Source: Sarcophilus harrisii (lineage: Eukaryota; Chordata; Mammalia; Dasyuromorphia; Dasyuridae). From it: 64,000 nucleotides of DNA. Each line of letters opens with the position of its first letter. Within the stretch, counting starts at the first letter, position 1. A program made the translations under genes and the position numbers. The stretch spans positions 331,318,374 through 331,382,373 of the forward strand of contig NC_045426.1 of the NCBI RefSeq assembly GCF_902635505.1, written 5' to 3'. Under the pieces are notes generated by a model. It had not been told where the DNA came from. It did no database searches and was given only the letters and a program-made list of their open reading frames with translations. Positions 1-11,133 of the stretch are shown piece after piece.

Positions 1-48
1 GTGTGTATGTGTGTATATGTATATATCTATATATGTATACATAAATAC
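1..48. repeat. TG/TA microsatellite
   Basis: Alternating tg and ta dinucleotides at the left edge of the window; the tract probably continues outside it. Confidence 0.8.
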
Positions 49-59
49 ATCTTTTTTTA

Positions 60-552
60 ACTGCAGCTTTATTGAGGGTAGTGGGAGTGATGAAAGGGGG
101 AAAAAGAATAAAGTAAAGATGGTATGGAGCAGAGAACCAAAAAACAATATACAAGGAAGTAAATAAAAATGGACATTCATGAATATAATTTCATATCTAC
201 CTAATTATGATATATGTATCATATATGATATGTATATAATATGTATATATATATATATATATATACATACACTTTTTTGATCTCTGTTGTTATAGGTTTT
301 GAATCTTCCCTGATGTTCTGCTGGGTAGACAAATTTTCTCTTTTGTTTCACTTTTTTTTTTAAATTCCTTTCTGTTATCCTTTTTTTTCAAATAAAATAA
401 ATTAGAAAAAGAAGTGGTTAGACTGTTTAACGGATATTGGATTGCTTACTTTCTTGGTGAGGGGGAAAAGAAGGAGAAATGGGAAAAATTTGGAATACAA
501 GGTTTTGCAAAGATGCATGTATTTGGTAAAATAAAATACTATTTTAAAAAAG
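60..552 (+). mobile_element. L1-type 3' end (copy A of a sequence repeated near 19.6-20.3 kb)
   Basis: The segment has features of a marsupial L1 3' untranslated region on the plus strand: a G-rich tract (457-487), a 'ggttttgcaaag' block, an aataaa signal and a terminal A run ending near 552. A (TA)n tract at 243-266 sits inside it. Position by position it resembles 19637-20120, and the resemblance goes on past the A run into flanking DNA, so the two may share a duplicated block and not just a repeat family. Confidence 0.6.
243..266. repeat. (TA)n microsatellite
   Basis: Uninterrupted ta dinucleotides. Confidence 0.9.
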
Positions 553-668
553 GAAGGAGCATCGTGTTAACTTTCAAGTATTATCATTCTGAAATCCCTT
601 CTATACCATTTCTGGTGATCATACAGTCTTTCCTTGAAGACTTCCACAGAGAAAGAACACAGTGATTT

Positions 669-2069
669 CTTTTTTTAAAATTTTTATAGCTTTTTATTTA
701 CAAGACATATGCGTGGGTAATTTTTCAGCATTGACAATTGCAAAACCTTTTATTCCAATTTTCCCCTCCTTCCCTCTACCTCCTTCCCCCGATGGCAGGT
801 AAACCAATACATGTTAAATATAATAAAGTATATGTTAAATGCAATATATGTAAAATGTCCATATAGTTATTTTGCTGCACAAGAAAAAACAGATTTTGAA
901 ATAGTGTATAATTAACCTGTGAAGGAAATTAAAAATGTAGGCGGACAAAAATAGAGGGATTGGAAATTCTATGTAGTGGTTCACACTCATTTCCCAGAGT
1001 TCTTTCGCTGGGTATAGCTGGTTCAATTCATTACTGCTCTATTGAAACTGATTTGGTTCATCTCATTGTTGAAGAGGGCCACATCCATCAGAACTGATCA
1101 TCATATAGTATTGTTGTTGAAGTATATAATGATCTCCTGATTCTGCTCATTTCACTCAGCATCAGTTCATGTAAGTCTCTCCTTTCTGAAATCATCCTGC
1201 TGGTCATTTCTTACAGAACAATAATATTCCATATCATTCATATACCACAATTTATACAGCCATTCTCCAACTGATGGGCATCCATTCAGTTTCCAGTTTC
1301 TAGCCACCACAAAAAGGGCTGCCACAAACATTCTTGCACATACAGGTCCCTTTCCCTTCTTTAAGATCTCTTTGTGATATAAGCCCAGTAGTAACACTGC
1401 TGGATCAAAGGGTATGCACAGTTTGATTACTTTTGGAGCATAGTTCCAAACCACTCTCCAGAATGGCTGGATGTATTCACAATTCCACCAACAATGTATT
1501 AGTGTCCCAGTTTTCCCACATCCCCTCCAAAATTCCACGTTATCTTTTCCTGTCATTCTACCCAATTTGACGGGTGTGTAATGGTATCTCAGAGTTGTCT
1601 TAATTTGCATTTCTCTGATTAATAATGACTTGGAGCATTTTTTCATATGTCTAGAAATAATTTCAATTTCTTGGTCTGAGAATTGTCTGTTCATATCTTT
1701 TGACCATTTATCAATTAGAGAATGGCTTGATTCCTTATAAATTGGAGTCAATTCTCTATATATTTTGGAAATGAGGCCTTTCCCAGTTTATTACTTTCCT
1801 TCTAATCTTGTCTGAATTAGTTTTGTTTGTACAAAAACTTTTCAATTTGGTATAATTAAAATTTTCTATTTTGTGATCAATAATGATCTCTAGTTCTTCT
1901 TTGGTCACAAATTCCTTTTTCCTCCACAGGTCTGAGAGATAAACTATCCTACGGTCTTCTAATTTATTTAAAATCTCATTCTTTATGCCTAGGTCATGAA
2001 CCCATTTTGACCTTATCTTTGTGTACAGTGTTAAGTGTACAAGTTAAGTCAATACCTAGTTTCTGCCAT
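669..2069 (-). mobile_element. 5'-truncated L1 LINE, 3' end with ORF2 C-terminus
   Basis: The element is inserted antisense, with its poly(A) tail read as the T-run near 669. The 3' UTR covers about 680-1165 ('ggcaggtaaaccaatacatg' region). The end of ORF2 lies at 1167-1751 as an open stretch of 194 codons ending with the L1 post-RT signature: MQIKTTLRYHYTPV, then W..GCGKTGTLIHCWWNCEYIQPFW, FDPAVLLLG, ARMFVAALFVVARNWK and a WYMNDMEYY-like end. Similar ORF2 sequence without a single long frame continues to about 2069. The flanks carry an imperfect 16-bp direct repeat, 655-670 and 2070-2085 (13 of 16 identical), which fits a decayed target-site duplication. Confidence 0.9.
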
Positions 2070-2273
2070 GAATACAATGATTCCTGAGGAGTCTTAGTCA
2101 CTTTTTAATTAGGCCTAATTATGAGGAGATTTTTTTGTATTTATATCAAGCTGAAATCTGCCATGCTGCCATTTCTAAGCATTGTTATATGATAAAGCAA
2201 AATCTAATTTTTACCTTCAAATATTTAAGATTTATGCCATGTCCCTACTGAGTCTTCTCTTCTCTTAAAGGGG

Positions 2274-2352
2274 TGAGGGAATAAACCAAAAATAAACATC
2301 CTTAATGATTAGCACAGTGTCTGAAAAAGATGTTTCATAAATGTTTATTGAC
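2274..2352 (+). mobile_element. L2-type 3' tail fragment
   Basis: A 'ttagcacagtgtctg' block followed by 'ataaatgtttattgactg' matches the end of mammalian L2/L3 LINEs. It is short and old, so the assignment is tentative. Confidence 0.4.
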
Positions 2353-2404
2353 TGTCTGATACCAAATAATCAATTCTAAGAGCTATTCTCTCACTTATTC
2401 TATA

Positions 2405-2600
2405 ATTCATGGGATTATCATGGGATTATCAATGACAAGAGAATTTAAAGAGCATTTATTCCAAGATTCAAAGAAACAGAACTCCTCAGAGTAGAAGTAT
2501 GACCTACCCAACATCATACAAGTTATAAATAGCACAACTACTATCCAAATCCATACCTTCTAAATCAATAAATCTAAATCAGACATCTCTTTATTGTTTT
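2405..2600 (-). mobile_element. Possible MIR/Mar1-type SINE fragment
   Basis: In reverse orientation there is a degraded pattern of lowest-to-highest exon-like SINE blocks ('acctacccaacatcatacaag' standing for the usual 'gcccagggtcacacagc'). It is very diverged. Confidence 0.3.
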
Positions 2601-2639
2601 ACACTTTCATCTTCTGGGTGCTATTTTCTCCTTTCTCTA

Positions 2640-3605
2640 TTATTCTCTTGGATATCTCAAATTGCATGCTCCATAGGCATCTCTGACTCAACATACACAA
2701 AACACAACTCCTTATCTTTTACCTGAAAACCCTTTTCTTCTTCCCAACTTTCCTTTTTTAGCCTTAAGGTCACCACTATCTTTCCAGTCACCCAGGATTA
2801 CAACCTTAACATATTCAACTCCTTACTCACAATTACATCATGTATCCAAACTGTCAAGAAGGCTTGTCAGTTCTACATTCATAAAATCTCTCATATACAT
2901 CCCCTTCTCTCCATTCACACTATCCTCACACTGCCTTATCACCTCTTGTATCAACTATTCCAATAACTGTCTGGTAGCTCTTCCTCCCACAGATATCTTT
3001 CTATGTCAGCTATTTTCTAATTAGCTGCCACAGTGAACTTCCTAAGACTCAGGTGTGAGTATGGCCCTCTCTTCCCCTCAATTTAATAAATTGAAATGGC
3101 TCCCTGTTCCTCTAGTATCAAATATAAAACCCTTTGTTTAACATTGAAAACTCTTCACAAATTGACCCCTCTCTACCTTTTCAAGCTTCTTACATGTTAT
3201 TCCCCTCTATAACCAAGCAACATTGACTTACTTGTTCTTCATATATAACACTCTGTCTCTGGTCATTTTTTACTTCTTAGTACTCATGTGTGAAATGCTT
3301 TCCATCCTTACCTCAGCCTCCTAGCTTCTTTAAAATTGAGCTTAAACTCTGCCCTCCATAGAAAGCCTTTGCTGGTTTTCCCATTCCCTGAGCTAGTGCT
3401 AGAGCCTTCAGTGTGAGATTATCTTCCATTTGCATTGTGTATAACTTATGTATCTATAACCAATTATGTCTGGTCTCTTTCATTAGAATTATGAGTTCCT
3501 TGAAAGCAGCACATATGTTTTTACCTTTCTTTGTCTCCCCAAAACTTAATATAGTTCTTGGCATATTTAAGTACTTAATAAATGTTTGTTGACTGATTGA
3601 TGACT
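2640..3605 (+). mobile_element. L2/L3 (CR1-clade) LINE 3' region
   Basis: A long match to the therian L2/L3 3' end: 'aaatggctccctgttcctctag' with 'tcaaatataaaaccctttg' (3095-3135), 'cttcacaaattgacccct', the 'gagttccttgaaagcagc' block, and 'cttaataaatgtttgttgac' at the end (3576-3596). No open frame remains. This clade ends in a short tail repeat and not a poly(A) tract, as seen here ('tgactgattgatga'). Confidence 0.75.
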
Positions 3606-3726
3606 GTTCTGAAAGCATACTACAAAATCCCCAAACGAAAGCATAGCAGCCTTCTTTTATGTAAATGTAACTATCCTGCTAGTCTAAGCAATGGTTTGAA
3701 AGTATAAGGTAAAGAATGACTCCTTT

Positions 3727-4675
3727 GGGGCTAGAGCCAAGATAGTAGATTAGAGACAGTTGACCTCTCTCAACATTCCCAAACAACTTTAAAATTTTTG
3801 GAGTGGCAAAGCCAATACACAGTCAGGGTGAGAAATTTTTCTGGCATTTGAAAACTTAAGAAGTATGGAGGAGAAGTTTGTGACACATGGGTGGAAATCT
3901 GTCCAGAGTTCACATATGTGATGTAGTTGAACCCAGAGACAGTAAGAGGGTAAAAAAATCTGGTCAGAAAGAGATTACAGAAGACTTATTGCTTTCACTG
4001 AGTTTAGCCGACACTGATTGGTAATTCTGGCCATAGTTCTAGGACTCAGAGAAGTACTTGTGTTTGGTCACAAGGGAGCAGGGACCTTAAGGAAACAGGA
4101 ATGTTATTGCTTATGGCTGCAGGGCTACAGACCCATGAGAAATGCTAGTGTTTATCATTGTAGGGAACCATTGGCCCATTCTGGACTGTAGGAAGGGTAC
4201 AGAACAGAAGTGACCATACCTCTCCTTAGACCATACCACCGTGGAAGCTCTGAAAACTTGCAGACCCCCATAACTAGTTCTGAAAACAGCAGCAAGAAAA
4301 AATCTGGAACTTGGGAAATGCCTACCCTGGGACAGAGCTTAACCTTACCACAAAGTTCAAAGTCAAAAAAATGAGCTCTGAAAATGAGCAAACAACAACA
4401 ACAAAAAAAACGACAAAAGAACTTGACCATTAAAAGCTACTTTAATGATGGGGAAGATCAAGACAGAAACTCAGAAAAAGGCAATAAAGTAAAAACAGCT
4501 ACAAACAATGCCTCAAAGAAAATGCTAATTGGATTCAAGCCTAAAAGGAATTTCAAGAAGAGTTAAAGAAAGAGCTACTAGTAATAGAGGAAAAATCATT
4601 CAGGAATCTTTGAAAAAAGGCTGAAACCCACTTCTTGAATTAAATAAGGAAAATAGAGAGAAAGGAAAAGTGTGA
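3727..4675 (+). mobile_element. L1 LINE 5' end: 5' UTR and start of ORF1
   Basis: The 5' boundary 'ggggctagagccaagatagt' at 3727 is a diverged form of the marsupial L1 start (ggggcagagccaagatggcg). About 655 bp of 5' UTR follows. ORF1 then begins at the ATG at 4384 and stays open for 60 codons (to 4566), with an N-terminus rich in K, Q and N (MSKQQQQKKRQKNLTIKSYF). After the stop at 4564-4566 the ORF1-like purine-rich sequence goes on in broken frames to about 4675. The rest of the element (ORF1 core, ORF2 and 3' UTR) is absent, which is the reverse of the usual 5' truncation and implies a later deletion or rearrangement. Confidence 0.75.
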
Positions 4676-4689
4676 CAGTTAACAGAGAA

Positions 4690-4965
4690 ACCAGCTACTA
4701 GTGCAAGTGCTAGACTGCTAGACTTAGAGTTAAAAAAACTTTAGTTGAAATATATCTTCAGACATTTAATAGCTATATTTTGCTGGGTTAGTCACTTAAT
4801 TTCTGTTGGCCTCAGTTTCCTCAAATGTAAAATGGGAACAAAAAAATCGCTCCCAATTCATATAGTTGTTGTAAAGATTAAATGAGATAATATTTGTAAA
4901 AGGCATTACCTTAGTGCCTGGTGCATAGTAAATGATATATAAGTACTTATTTCCTTTCCTCTCTC
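4690..4965 (+). mobile_element. MIR/THER1-type CORE-SINE
   Basis: Diagnostic blocks run in the sense order: 'ttagtcacttaatttctg', 'cctcagtttcctcaaatgt', 'aaaatgggaa', 'gttgtaaagattaaatgaga' and 'cttagtgcctggtgcatagt'. Confidence 0.8.
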
Positions 4966-4994
4966 TCCAATAATTTAGGGTAAATCTAACCTAG

Positions 4995-5195
4995 AATACA
5001 GAGGCTGCATAGTGTAGCAGAGAGACCATGAGTCTAAGAGTCAAGACATCTAGCTTCTAGTAATAACTCTATTATCAGATTTTCATAAAACATGGAGCAA
5101 GTTATACTTCTCTTGGGTCTCAGTTTCTTCATTTATGAAGTTAGGTCATCCTACATTATCTCAAAGGCTCTTTGTAATCTAACATTATAGTATAT
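4995..5195 (+). mobile_element. MIR-type SINE, second copy
   Basis: It starts with 'gaggctgcatagtgtagcag' and contains 'gtctcagtttcttcatttat' and 'ctttgtaatctaacat'. It lies directly after the first copy, in the same orientation. Confidence 0.6.
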
Positions 5196-5199
5196 AATT

Positions 5200-5689
5200 A
5201 ACTATTCCTGTTGTGAAAATGAAATATACTTTAAGAAAATGTATTAATTTGCTTAATAACTCATATTTCTATAACATTTTATAGGTTTCAAGGCACACTG
5301 CTCACAACTACATTTGGAAATATGTCAAGCAAGTCTTGTTTCCTCTACTATTAGTATGTTTAAAATTGACTGCAAGTCATCCCTGTTGTAAATACTGAAA
5401 GCTAAAGTGTGCAAGTATTAGAAATTTTGAGAATGTTTGGAACAATTACATGAAGAATATTTTGAAATATTAATTAGCACCACAAAGCACAGAAATATTC
5501 CTTAAGCATATGAATCTGGAGCAAAACAAAGCCATCTTCTGAGGTATATAAATAAGCACACTTCTGTACATATAAACTACACATACAAAACTGCTCCTGG
5601 CCCCACCAAATAACAAACTTATGATATAATCAATATGAGAAGTCCCTTTAATTGTCTAATTGTTAATTAATTATATTTAATTTTGTAAT
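5200..5689. other. No recognised gene; one short SINE-like trace
   Basis: AT-rich sequence. The 'cataacattttataggtttc'-like block near 5265-5300 may be the end of a Mar1-type SINE. Nothing else was recognised. Confidence 0.4.
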
Positions 5690-8548
5690 TGTGTTCATAT
5701 AATTCCTGGGTTTGAATGATAGGCAGACTTCCAAATATTTTATGTTATTTATGTTTTTTAAAATGGATGTTTTAAATGAAACTTCTCTTTTTATCTCTTG
5801 CTGTTGGATTTTATTGGTGGTATACAGAAGTGCTAATGACTAATGTGATCTTATTTTATATCCTGCAACTTTACTAAAGTTGTTAATTATTGCAAGTAAT
5901 TTTTTAGTTGATTCTTTAGGATTCTTAAAATATGCAATCATATCATCTTTAGAGTTATTTTTCCTCATTCCTTATTCTAATACCTTCTATTTCTTTTTCT
6001 TCTCTTATTGGTAAAATGAACATTTCTAGTACAATATTGAATAATATAATAATGGACATCTTTGTTTCTGCTCTAATCATATTGGGAAGGCTTCTAGCCT
6101 CATTACACATTAAGCTTGCTGATGGTTTTAGACAGATAAACCTTTTCATTTTAAAGAAAGTTCCATTTTATTCCTATATTCTTTAGTGTTTTTTATAGGA
6201 ATGAGTGTTGTATTTTTGTCAAAGGCTAATTGTTTTTGATAATTATATGGGTTTTTTTTTTGTTTTGTTATTGATGTAGACAATTATGTTAATAGTTTTT
6301 CCAATATTGAACTGACCCTACATTCCTGGGATAAATCACATCTGATTGAATTAAATTTTTTTAACCCATTCTCCTGTTTCCATTTTATAGGTAAATTGAT
6401 CCGATCACATTCAAAGTTATAATTATTTGTTATTTGTTTTTCTCTGTCCTATTCTTTGTCACTGTCGTTATTGTCCTATTCATCCTATCACTACTCACCC
6501 ATCTATTGTATTTTTAGCTGCTACTTTGCCCTCCTATTCCTTAATCTAAGTACCCCTCTAAGAGTTCCTTCCTTATTCTCCCTCCCCCACACTTGACCTT
6601 AATCTATTTATCTAAGAGCTTCTCTCTTATTCCCTCCTCCTCTTAATTCTTCTTAATCTACACTTCCAAAAGTCTCTTTCTTATCCACTCAGCCATGTAT
6701 TTCTTTCTAAATTTAGAAGACTTTTATACCCTTCTGGATGTCTATATTATTCCCTCTTTAACACAGTTCCAATGAGACTAAGTTTCCAGCATTACCAGCT
6801 TTTCTAAAGCCCTCTTCTTCATCTCTATCAGTTCTAACTTTCATGCCTTATTTGTATGAGATAAGTGTTCCTTTTTATCTCCCCCTATGCAGTTTTATTA
6901 TTTACATAACCCCATCATACAGTGCTTTGCCAAAATCTTTCTTTCAAACTAACCAAAGATGATGATAGTCATAAGAATTTTGAGAACATTTCACACTTAT
7001 CATTGTTTTTTAATTATTGCCTCATATTTCTTCTAGATTTTATATGTCGAATCTTCCATTACATTCTCCTCTTTTTATCAGAAATACCTGAAAGTCTCAT
7101 TAAATATCCTTTTTATTCATTCCCAGGATTATACTTAACTTTTCTGAGTAAATTATTTGATTATAACCCTGGCTCTTTTGTTCTATAAAATATAATGTTC
7201 TAAAACCTATTTTTCTTCAAGAGAGAAACTGCTATGTCTTGTATAATTCCGATTCTATCAACTAAGGTGTTTTTTTTTAATTTATTTATTGCTTGCAGTA
7301 TTTTCCTTTTAGCCTGGGAGCTTTAAAATTTGGCTATAATATTATTGTAAGTTTTCCTCCCAGGATCTCTTTCAGGTAGTGATCAGTGAAATTTTTTCCT
7401 CTATTTCTGCTTTACTTTCTTGTTCTAGAACTTGAGGGCTATTTTCCTTAATAATTTCTAATAACCTTGTATCAAGATTCTTTATTGGTCCTAACTTTCA
7501 GATAATCCAACAATTCCTATATTTTTTCCTCAATCTGTTCTCTAGATCAATTGTTTTCCTGATAAGAAATTTAGCATTTTCTTCTTTTTTCATCCTTTTG
7601 ATTTTCTTTTGTTATTTCTTATTGTCTTACAATGAATTCTGTTGGGCCTTATGATAATTTAATATTTCTCATTGATAAAACAGGGGCTTTTTCAGTTCAT
7701 TTGAATATGAAACAAGATCTTTCCTCTCTTGTTCTTTCTCTTTTGCTTAAAAATTTTTATTTAAATTTTATTGATTTATTTACTCATTTACTTATTTATT
7801 TGTTTGTTTTAACAGCATATAATTATAATTAGCTTCTAGTCCTGGTTTATGGGGAATGATGTCCTAGGCTCAGATTCCTTTCAGTATCATTTTCTGTGTT
7901 CTTTCCTAGGGCCTAATCTTTAGCACTTGTCTTTTATCTTAAGCTATAGGTAAGACCCCCTAGTCATATTGTCCTGCAAATACTCTTGCTCTCTATGATC
8001 CCTCTCCAGTAACTACAAATTTCAACTGTCTTTTCTGTCTTGGAACTGAAACCAGGGACTCTGCTCTCCTGAAAAATATTCATAGTCAGCAGGTCTCCCC
8101 CACCCCATTCACCAAGCATATGCTAGTTCCTTCTTCATAGCCATAGCCAGGTACCATTTCTGGTCAGTATCATGTCAGCTGTACTTGGTGTCCTTTGAGA
8201 ATGGAAGGTCCTTCAGTCTTCTCCTACTCAGCCATTTGACCCCTACAATGTCTTTAAGCTGAAAGTTCCTGAGGCTGAGACAGATTACCAGTTCTGCTGT
8301 TTCCTGCTATTCTTTATTGATTCCTTAGCACCAATTTAGAGGTGTTTGCATTTCACTCAAAACAAACCATTCTTGGAGTTCAAATCTTTCCCACAGGTTT
8401 TCTAATTTGTCTTAGGAAAACAACTGCTCTATCCTGACTGTTGTTTATTTCTGCTCCTCTATATTGATTTCAAGGTGACTTTTTGTCTTTTTCTTTTTGT
8501 GAAGGAAATTCAGAAAGCCTAATGTTTTCTGACCTACCATCTTCTCAG
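5690..8548 (-). mobile_element. Old L1 LINE with 5' end, internally deleted
   Basis: On the minus strand, 5700-6360 corresponds to ORF2 reverse transcriptase sequence (same text as the antisense L1 at 33700-36000 and 38800-39400, including the 'tatcctgcaactttactaaag' block near 5860). The sequence then jumps to ORF1 and 5' UTR text: 'ccaacaattcctatattttt', 'tctctagatcaattgttttc' (7505-7560) and a 5'-end-like 'tctgacctaccatcttctca' at 8526. No long frame survives. The endonuclease half of ORF2 seems to be missing between about 6400 and 6480. Confidence 0.65.
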
Positions 8549-8995
8549 CATCTGAATCCTCCTTCTTTGAGAATTTGGATGCTACATCATTTTGTGCATA
8601 TATGTTTAATATTTATATTAGCCCAGTGTCTATGGTACCATTTAGAAAGATGTAGGTTCTTTCCTTATCTCTTTTAACTTGATTTATTTTTGCTTTTTCT
8701 TTGTGTGAGATCATAATTTCTACCTTTGATTATTTTTTAAAAGTCGGTTGAAACACAAGAAATTCTGTTCCAGCCCCTTATCTTTACTCTGGATGTATCT
8801 TTTGCTTAAGGATTTTTTAAAAATAAATAACACATTGCAATATTCTGGATTATAATCCCCTCTGACATCCATTTCTGTTTTATTGGTAAATTCATTCCAT
8901 TCATACTGACAGTTGCAACTAATAACTGAATTTCCCTCGATTCTATTTTCTTCTCATTCCTCTTGCCCCTACTTTTCCTCTTGTATTTCCTAAAG
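8549..8995 (-). mobile_element. L1 ORF2 endonuclease-region fragment
   Basis: The text parallels the antisense L1 at 40440-40880: 'atttggatgctacatcattt', 'ttccttatctcttttaactt', 'ccagccccttatctttactc' and 'aacacattgcaatattctgg'. It abuts the 5' end of the preceding L1 and has the same orientation. Confidence 0.65.
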
Positions 8996-9014
8996 GATCT
9001 GTGCACTGCATCAA

Positions 9015-9100
9015 ATTCCTTGAGAGTAAGTTCTATGTTATGTTTATTTTTATATTTATAAATGCTAGCACATAGCCTAGTATTTAGGAGACATTTGCAC
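9015..9100 (+). mobile_element. L2-type 3' tail fragment
   Basis: 'ttccttgagagtaagttcta' and 'gctagcacatagcctagtat' match the last block of L2/L3 LINEs. Confidence 0.5.
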
Positions 9101-9109
9101 CTATATATA

Positions 9110-10203
9110 TTTTTTAATATACAATGATTTTCATAGTGTTCTTACATGGTGGCTCTTAATCATATATATCAAATATAGGGGAAAAAAAAATCTATGCTTG
9201 AAGGGGTTACTAGAGTGAAGGGTCATCCAGGTAGTTATACAGTCAACAAAGTTCTATATTGAAAATGGAAGGATCAAATATTTTCCTTGAATAAGGATAT
9301 TCTGTAACAGTTTGGGAAGACATGATAATTGTGGTCTTGTGAAAACATACTTAACAACTTTACATTTTAAAAATATTTTGTGTCAGACTGTGGAAAGTGG
9401 AAAAATAATTTTGTGTACTTTCAAATGTTTAGTATATTCAGGTTTCTGGAAAATCAAATGCAGATCTGAGAGCTGTCAGAATAATGACAGTTTTTAGTGG
9501 TGAAGTATTTCTTCTCAAACATTCATTCCATCATATTGAGATAGGAAAATATAGAGAGTAGTGCCCCACATATTTCAAGATCATTGATGGTTAGCAAGTG
9601 ATGGGATCCTTTTGGCACAACAACAATATAATGGATAAGTAAGAAAAAACCAATGTGCATGAATGGAGTCAGAGGAATGTTGAAAATCACTTTCATGTAT
9701 CCTTTTTTTGGAGGTAGAGGGCTTGATCCTTTATCTTCATGGTCAGAGGTATTGGAAACAAACATATTTTGAAGATTGAGACAGTTGTTAAGAGTCTGAA
9801 GAATGAATTCATGGAACTCATACTCTCCAGATATTGAAAATTTGAGGAGGGATTTCAATCTATTGTGTAAACATTCTTTATTCGACTTTGGGGAAATATG
9901 GAAAAAATTAAATCCAGTAATCATTAAGAACTTTTAATGTAACAATTAGGGTTCTGGGTTCTGAGAATGAAATTACTAAGGATTCTGGCTCACAGGTAGT
10001 TAGCTCTCTGTTATACAGACTCTTTCTAAAGATTCCAAGAATTCCACTTAATGAATAACACAGGATGAGAAAAATAATATAGTAGGGCTGGAACGGGCAT
10101 GGATAGTGGGATGAATACCAATATTGTTTGTAATGTCAATTTTTGAGTTCATATTGCCCATTCCTGTATTGGAAGTGTAATGCAGAGAACAAAGCTGTAT
10201 GTT
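9110..10203. other. Region downstream of the first olfactory receptor, no assigned gene
   Basis: No repeat family was recognised. There is an open stretch of 133 codons on the minus strand at 9523-9924, but its translation has no motif I know and the AT-rich context makes chance likely. The receptor's 3' UTR and polyadenylation site should lie here on the minus strand but cannot be placed with confidence. Confidence 0.4.
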
Positions 10204-11133
10204 TCATGTTCTGTTGGAGAAAATTACCTTTTTTACTGCTGCCTTTACCTCCTTGTTCCTCAGACTATAGATAATGGGATTCAGCATGGAGGTCATTGCA
10301 CCATAGAATAGAGCAATCAGTTTGTCTGAATCTGGATCCTTTGCCTTGGGTTTTGAATACATGAAGAGAATGGTGCCATAGTATATGATGACCACAGCCA
10401 GATGTGCTGAACAAGTAGAGAAGGCTTTTTTCCTTCCTTCAGCTGAATTGACTCTCAGAATAGTAATGAGGATAAACACATATGAGATGAAAATGAGCAG
10501 CACTGGAATCAATGTGACTAGCACAACTGCTACCATCATGACAAAAGCATTGAGGGAAATGTCCACACAGGCCAGTTTTAGGACAGCCAGGATTTCACAA
10601 AAAAAATGATCAATGATGTTATTTCCACAGAAGGAAAGCCTCAAAGCAAGGATTGCTTGTAGTAATGAATTTACACTCCCAACTATCCAGCTCAGAGATG
10701 CCAACTGCACACAGAGTCTCATATTCATGATGATTGTATATCTCAGGGGATTACAGATGGCCACATACCTGTCATAGGCCATCATGGCCAGCAAGACACA
10801 TTCTGTTCCTCCCAGGGCATGAGTAAGGAACATTTGTAATGCACATCCTGGGAAAGATATAGATTTTTTTACTGACAGGAAATTGACTAACATTAGTGGC
10901 ACAAAGGAGGATGTACCAAAGATGTCCATGAAGGAAAGATTACTAAGGAAGAAATACATGGGAGTGTGAAGGTTGGAATCCAGAATACTCAATAAAATGA
11001 GAGAGGAGTTACCTAGTAAAATGACCAGATATATCCCCAGGCACAAAACAAAGAGAACAATCTCAACATTGTGATGCTTAGAAAGTCCCAAAAGAATGAA
11101 TTCCAGTATAACAGTCTGATTAGCAACATTCAT
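10204..11133 (-). CDS. Olfactory receptor, class II, OR13-like
   Basis: A 309-residue seven-transmembrane odorant receptor, the usual length for the family, expected in the cilia of olfactory neurons where it couples to G-olf. Seen in the translation: N-glycosylation site NQT (5-7), GN in TM1 (41-42), [13 protein letters not shown] (55-67), C97 and C179 for the TM3-ECL2 disulfide with the extra ECL2 cysteines C169 and C189, [10 protein letters not shown] (118-127), SY in TM5 (217-218), [10 protein letters not shown] (236-245) and NPIIYSLRN (285-293). It is class II, and the [15 protein letters not shown] and KP(K) blocks point to OR13. Two positions differ from the family norm: the TM2 block reads FMDIF, where F-L-D-I/V-C-Y is usual, and the TM7 block reads TSMLNP, where TPMLNP is usual. 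The start is the first in-frame Met, followed at normal spacing by the glycosylation site. The frame is intact with no breaks. The next receptor lies 11.8 kb away on the same strand. Subfamily is not certain. Confidence 0.96.
   Translation of the reverse strand: MNVANQTVILEFILLGLSKHHNVEIVLFVLCLGIYLVILLGNSSLILLSILDSNLHTPMYFFLSNLSFMDIFGTSSFVPLMLVNFLSVKKSISFPGCALQMFLTHALGGTECVLLAMMAYDRYVAICNPLRYTIIMNMRLCVQLASLSWIVGSVNSLLQAILALRLSFCGNNIIDHFFCEILAVLKLACVDISLNAFVMMVAVVLVTLIPVLLIFISYVFILITILRVNSAEGRKKAFSTCSAHLAVVIIYYGTILFMYSKPKAKDPDSDKLIALFYGAMTSMLNPIIYSLRNKEVKAAVKKVIFSNRT

Noticed and set aside
4155-4430. 91-codon minus-strand frame
   Set aside because: Lies antisense within an L1 5' UTR; its sequence is explained by the element.
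10385-10609. 74-codon plus-strand frame inside the first receptor
   Set aside because: Antisense shadow of a clear olfactory receptor.
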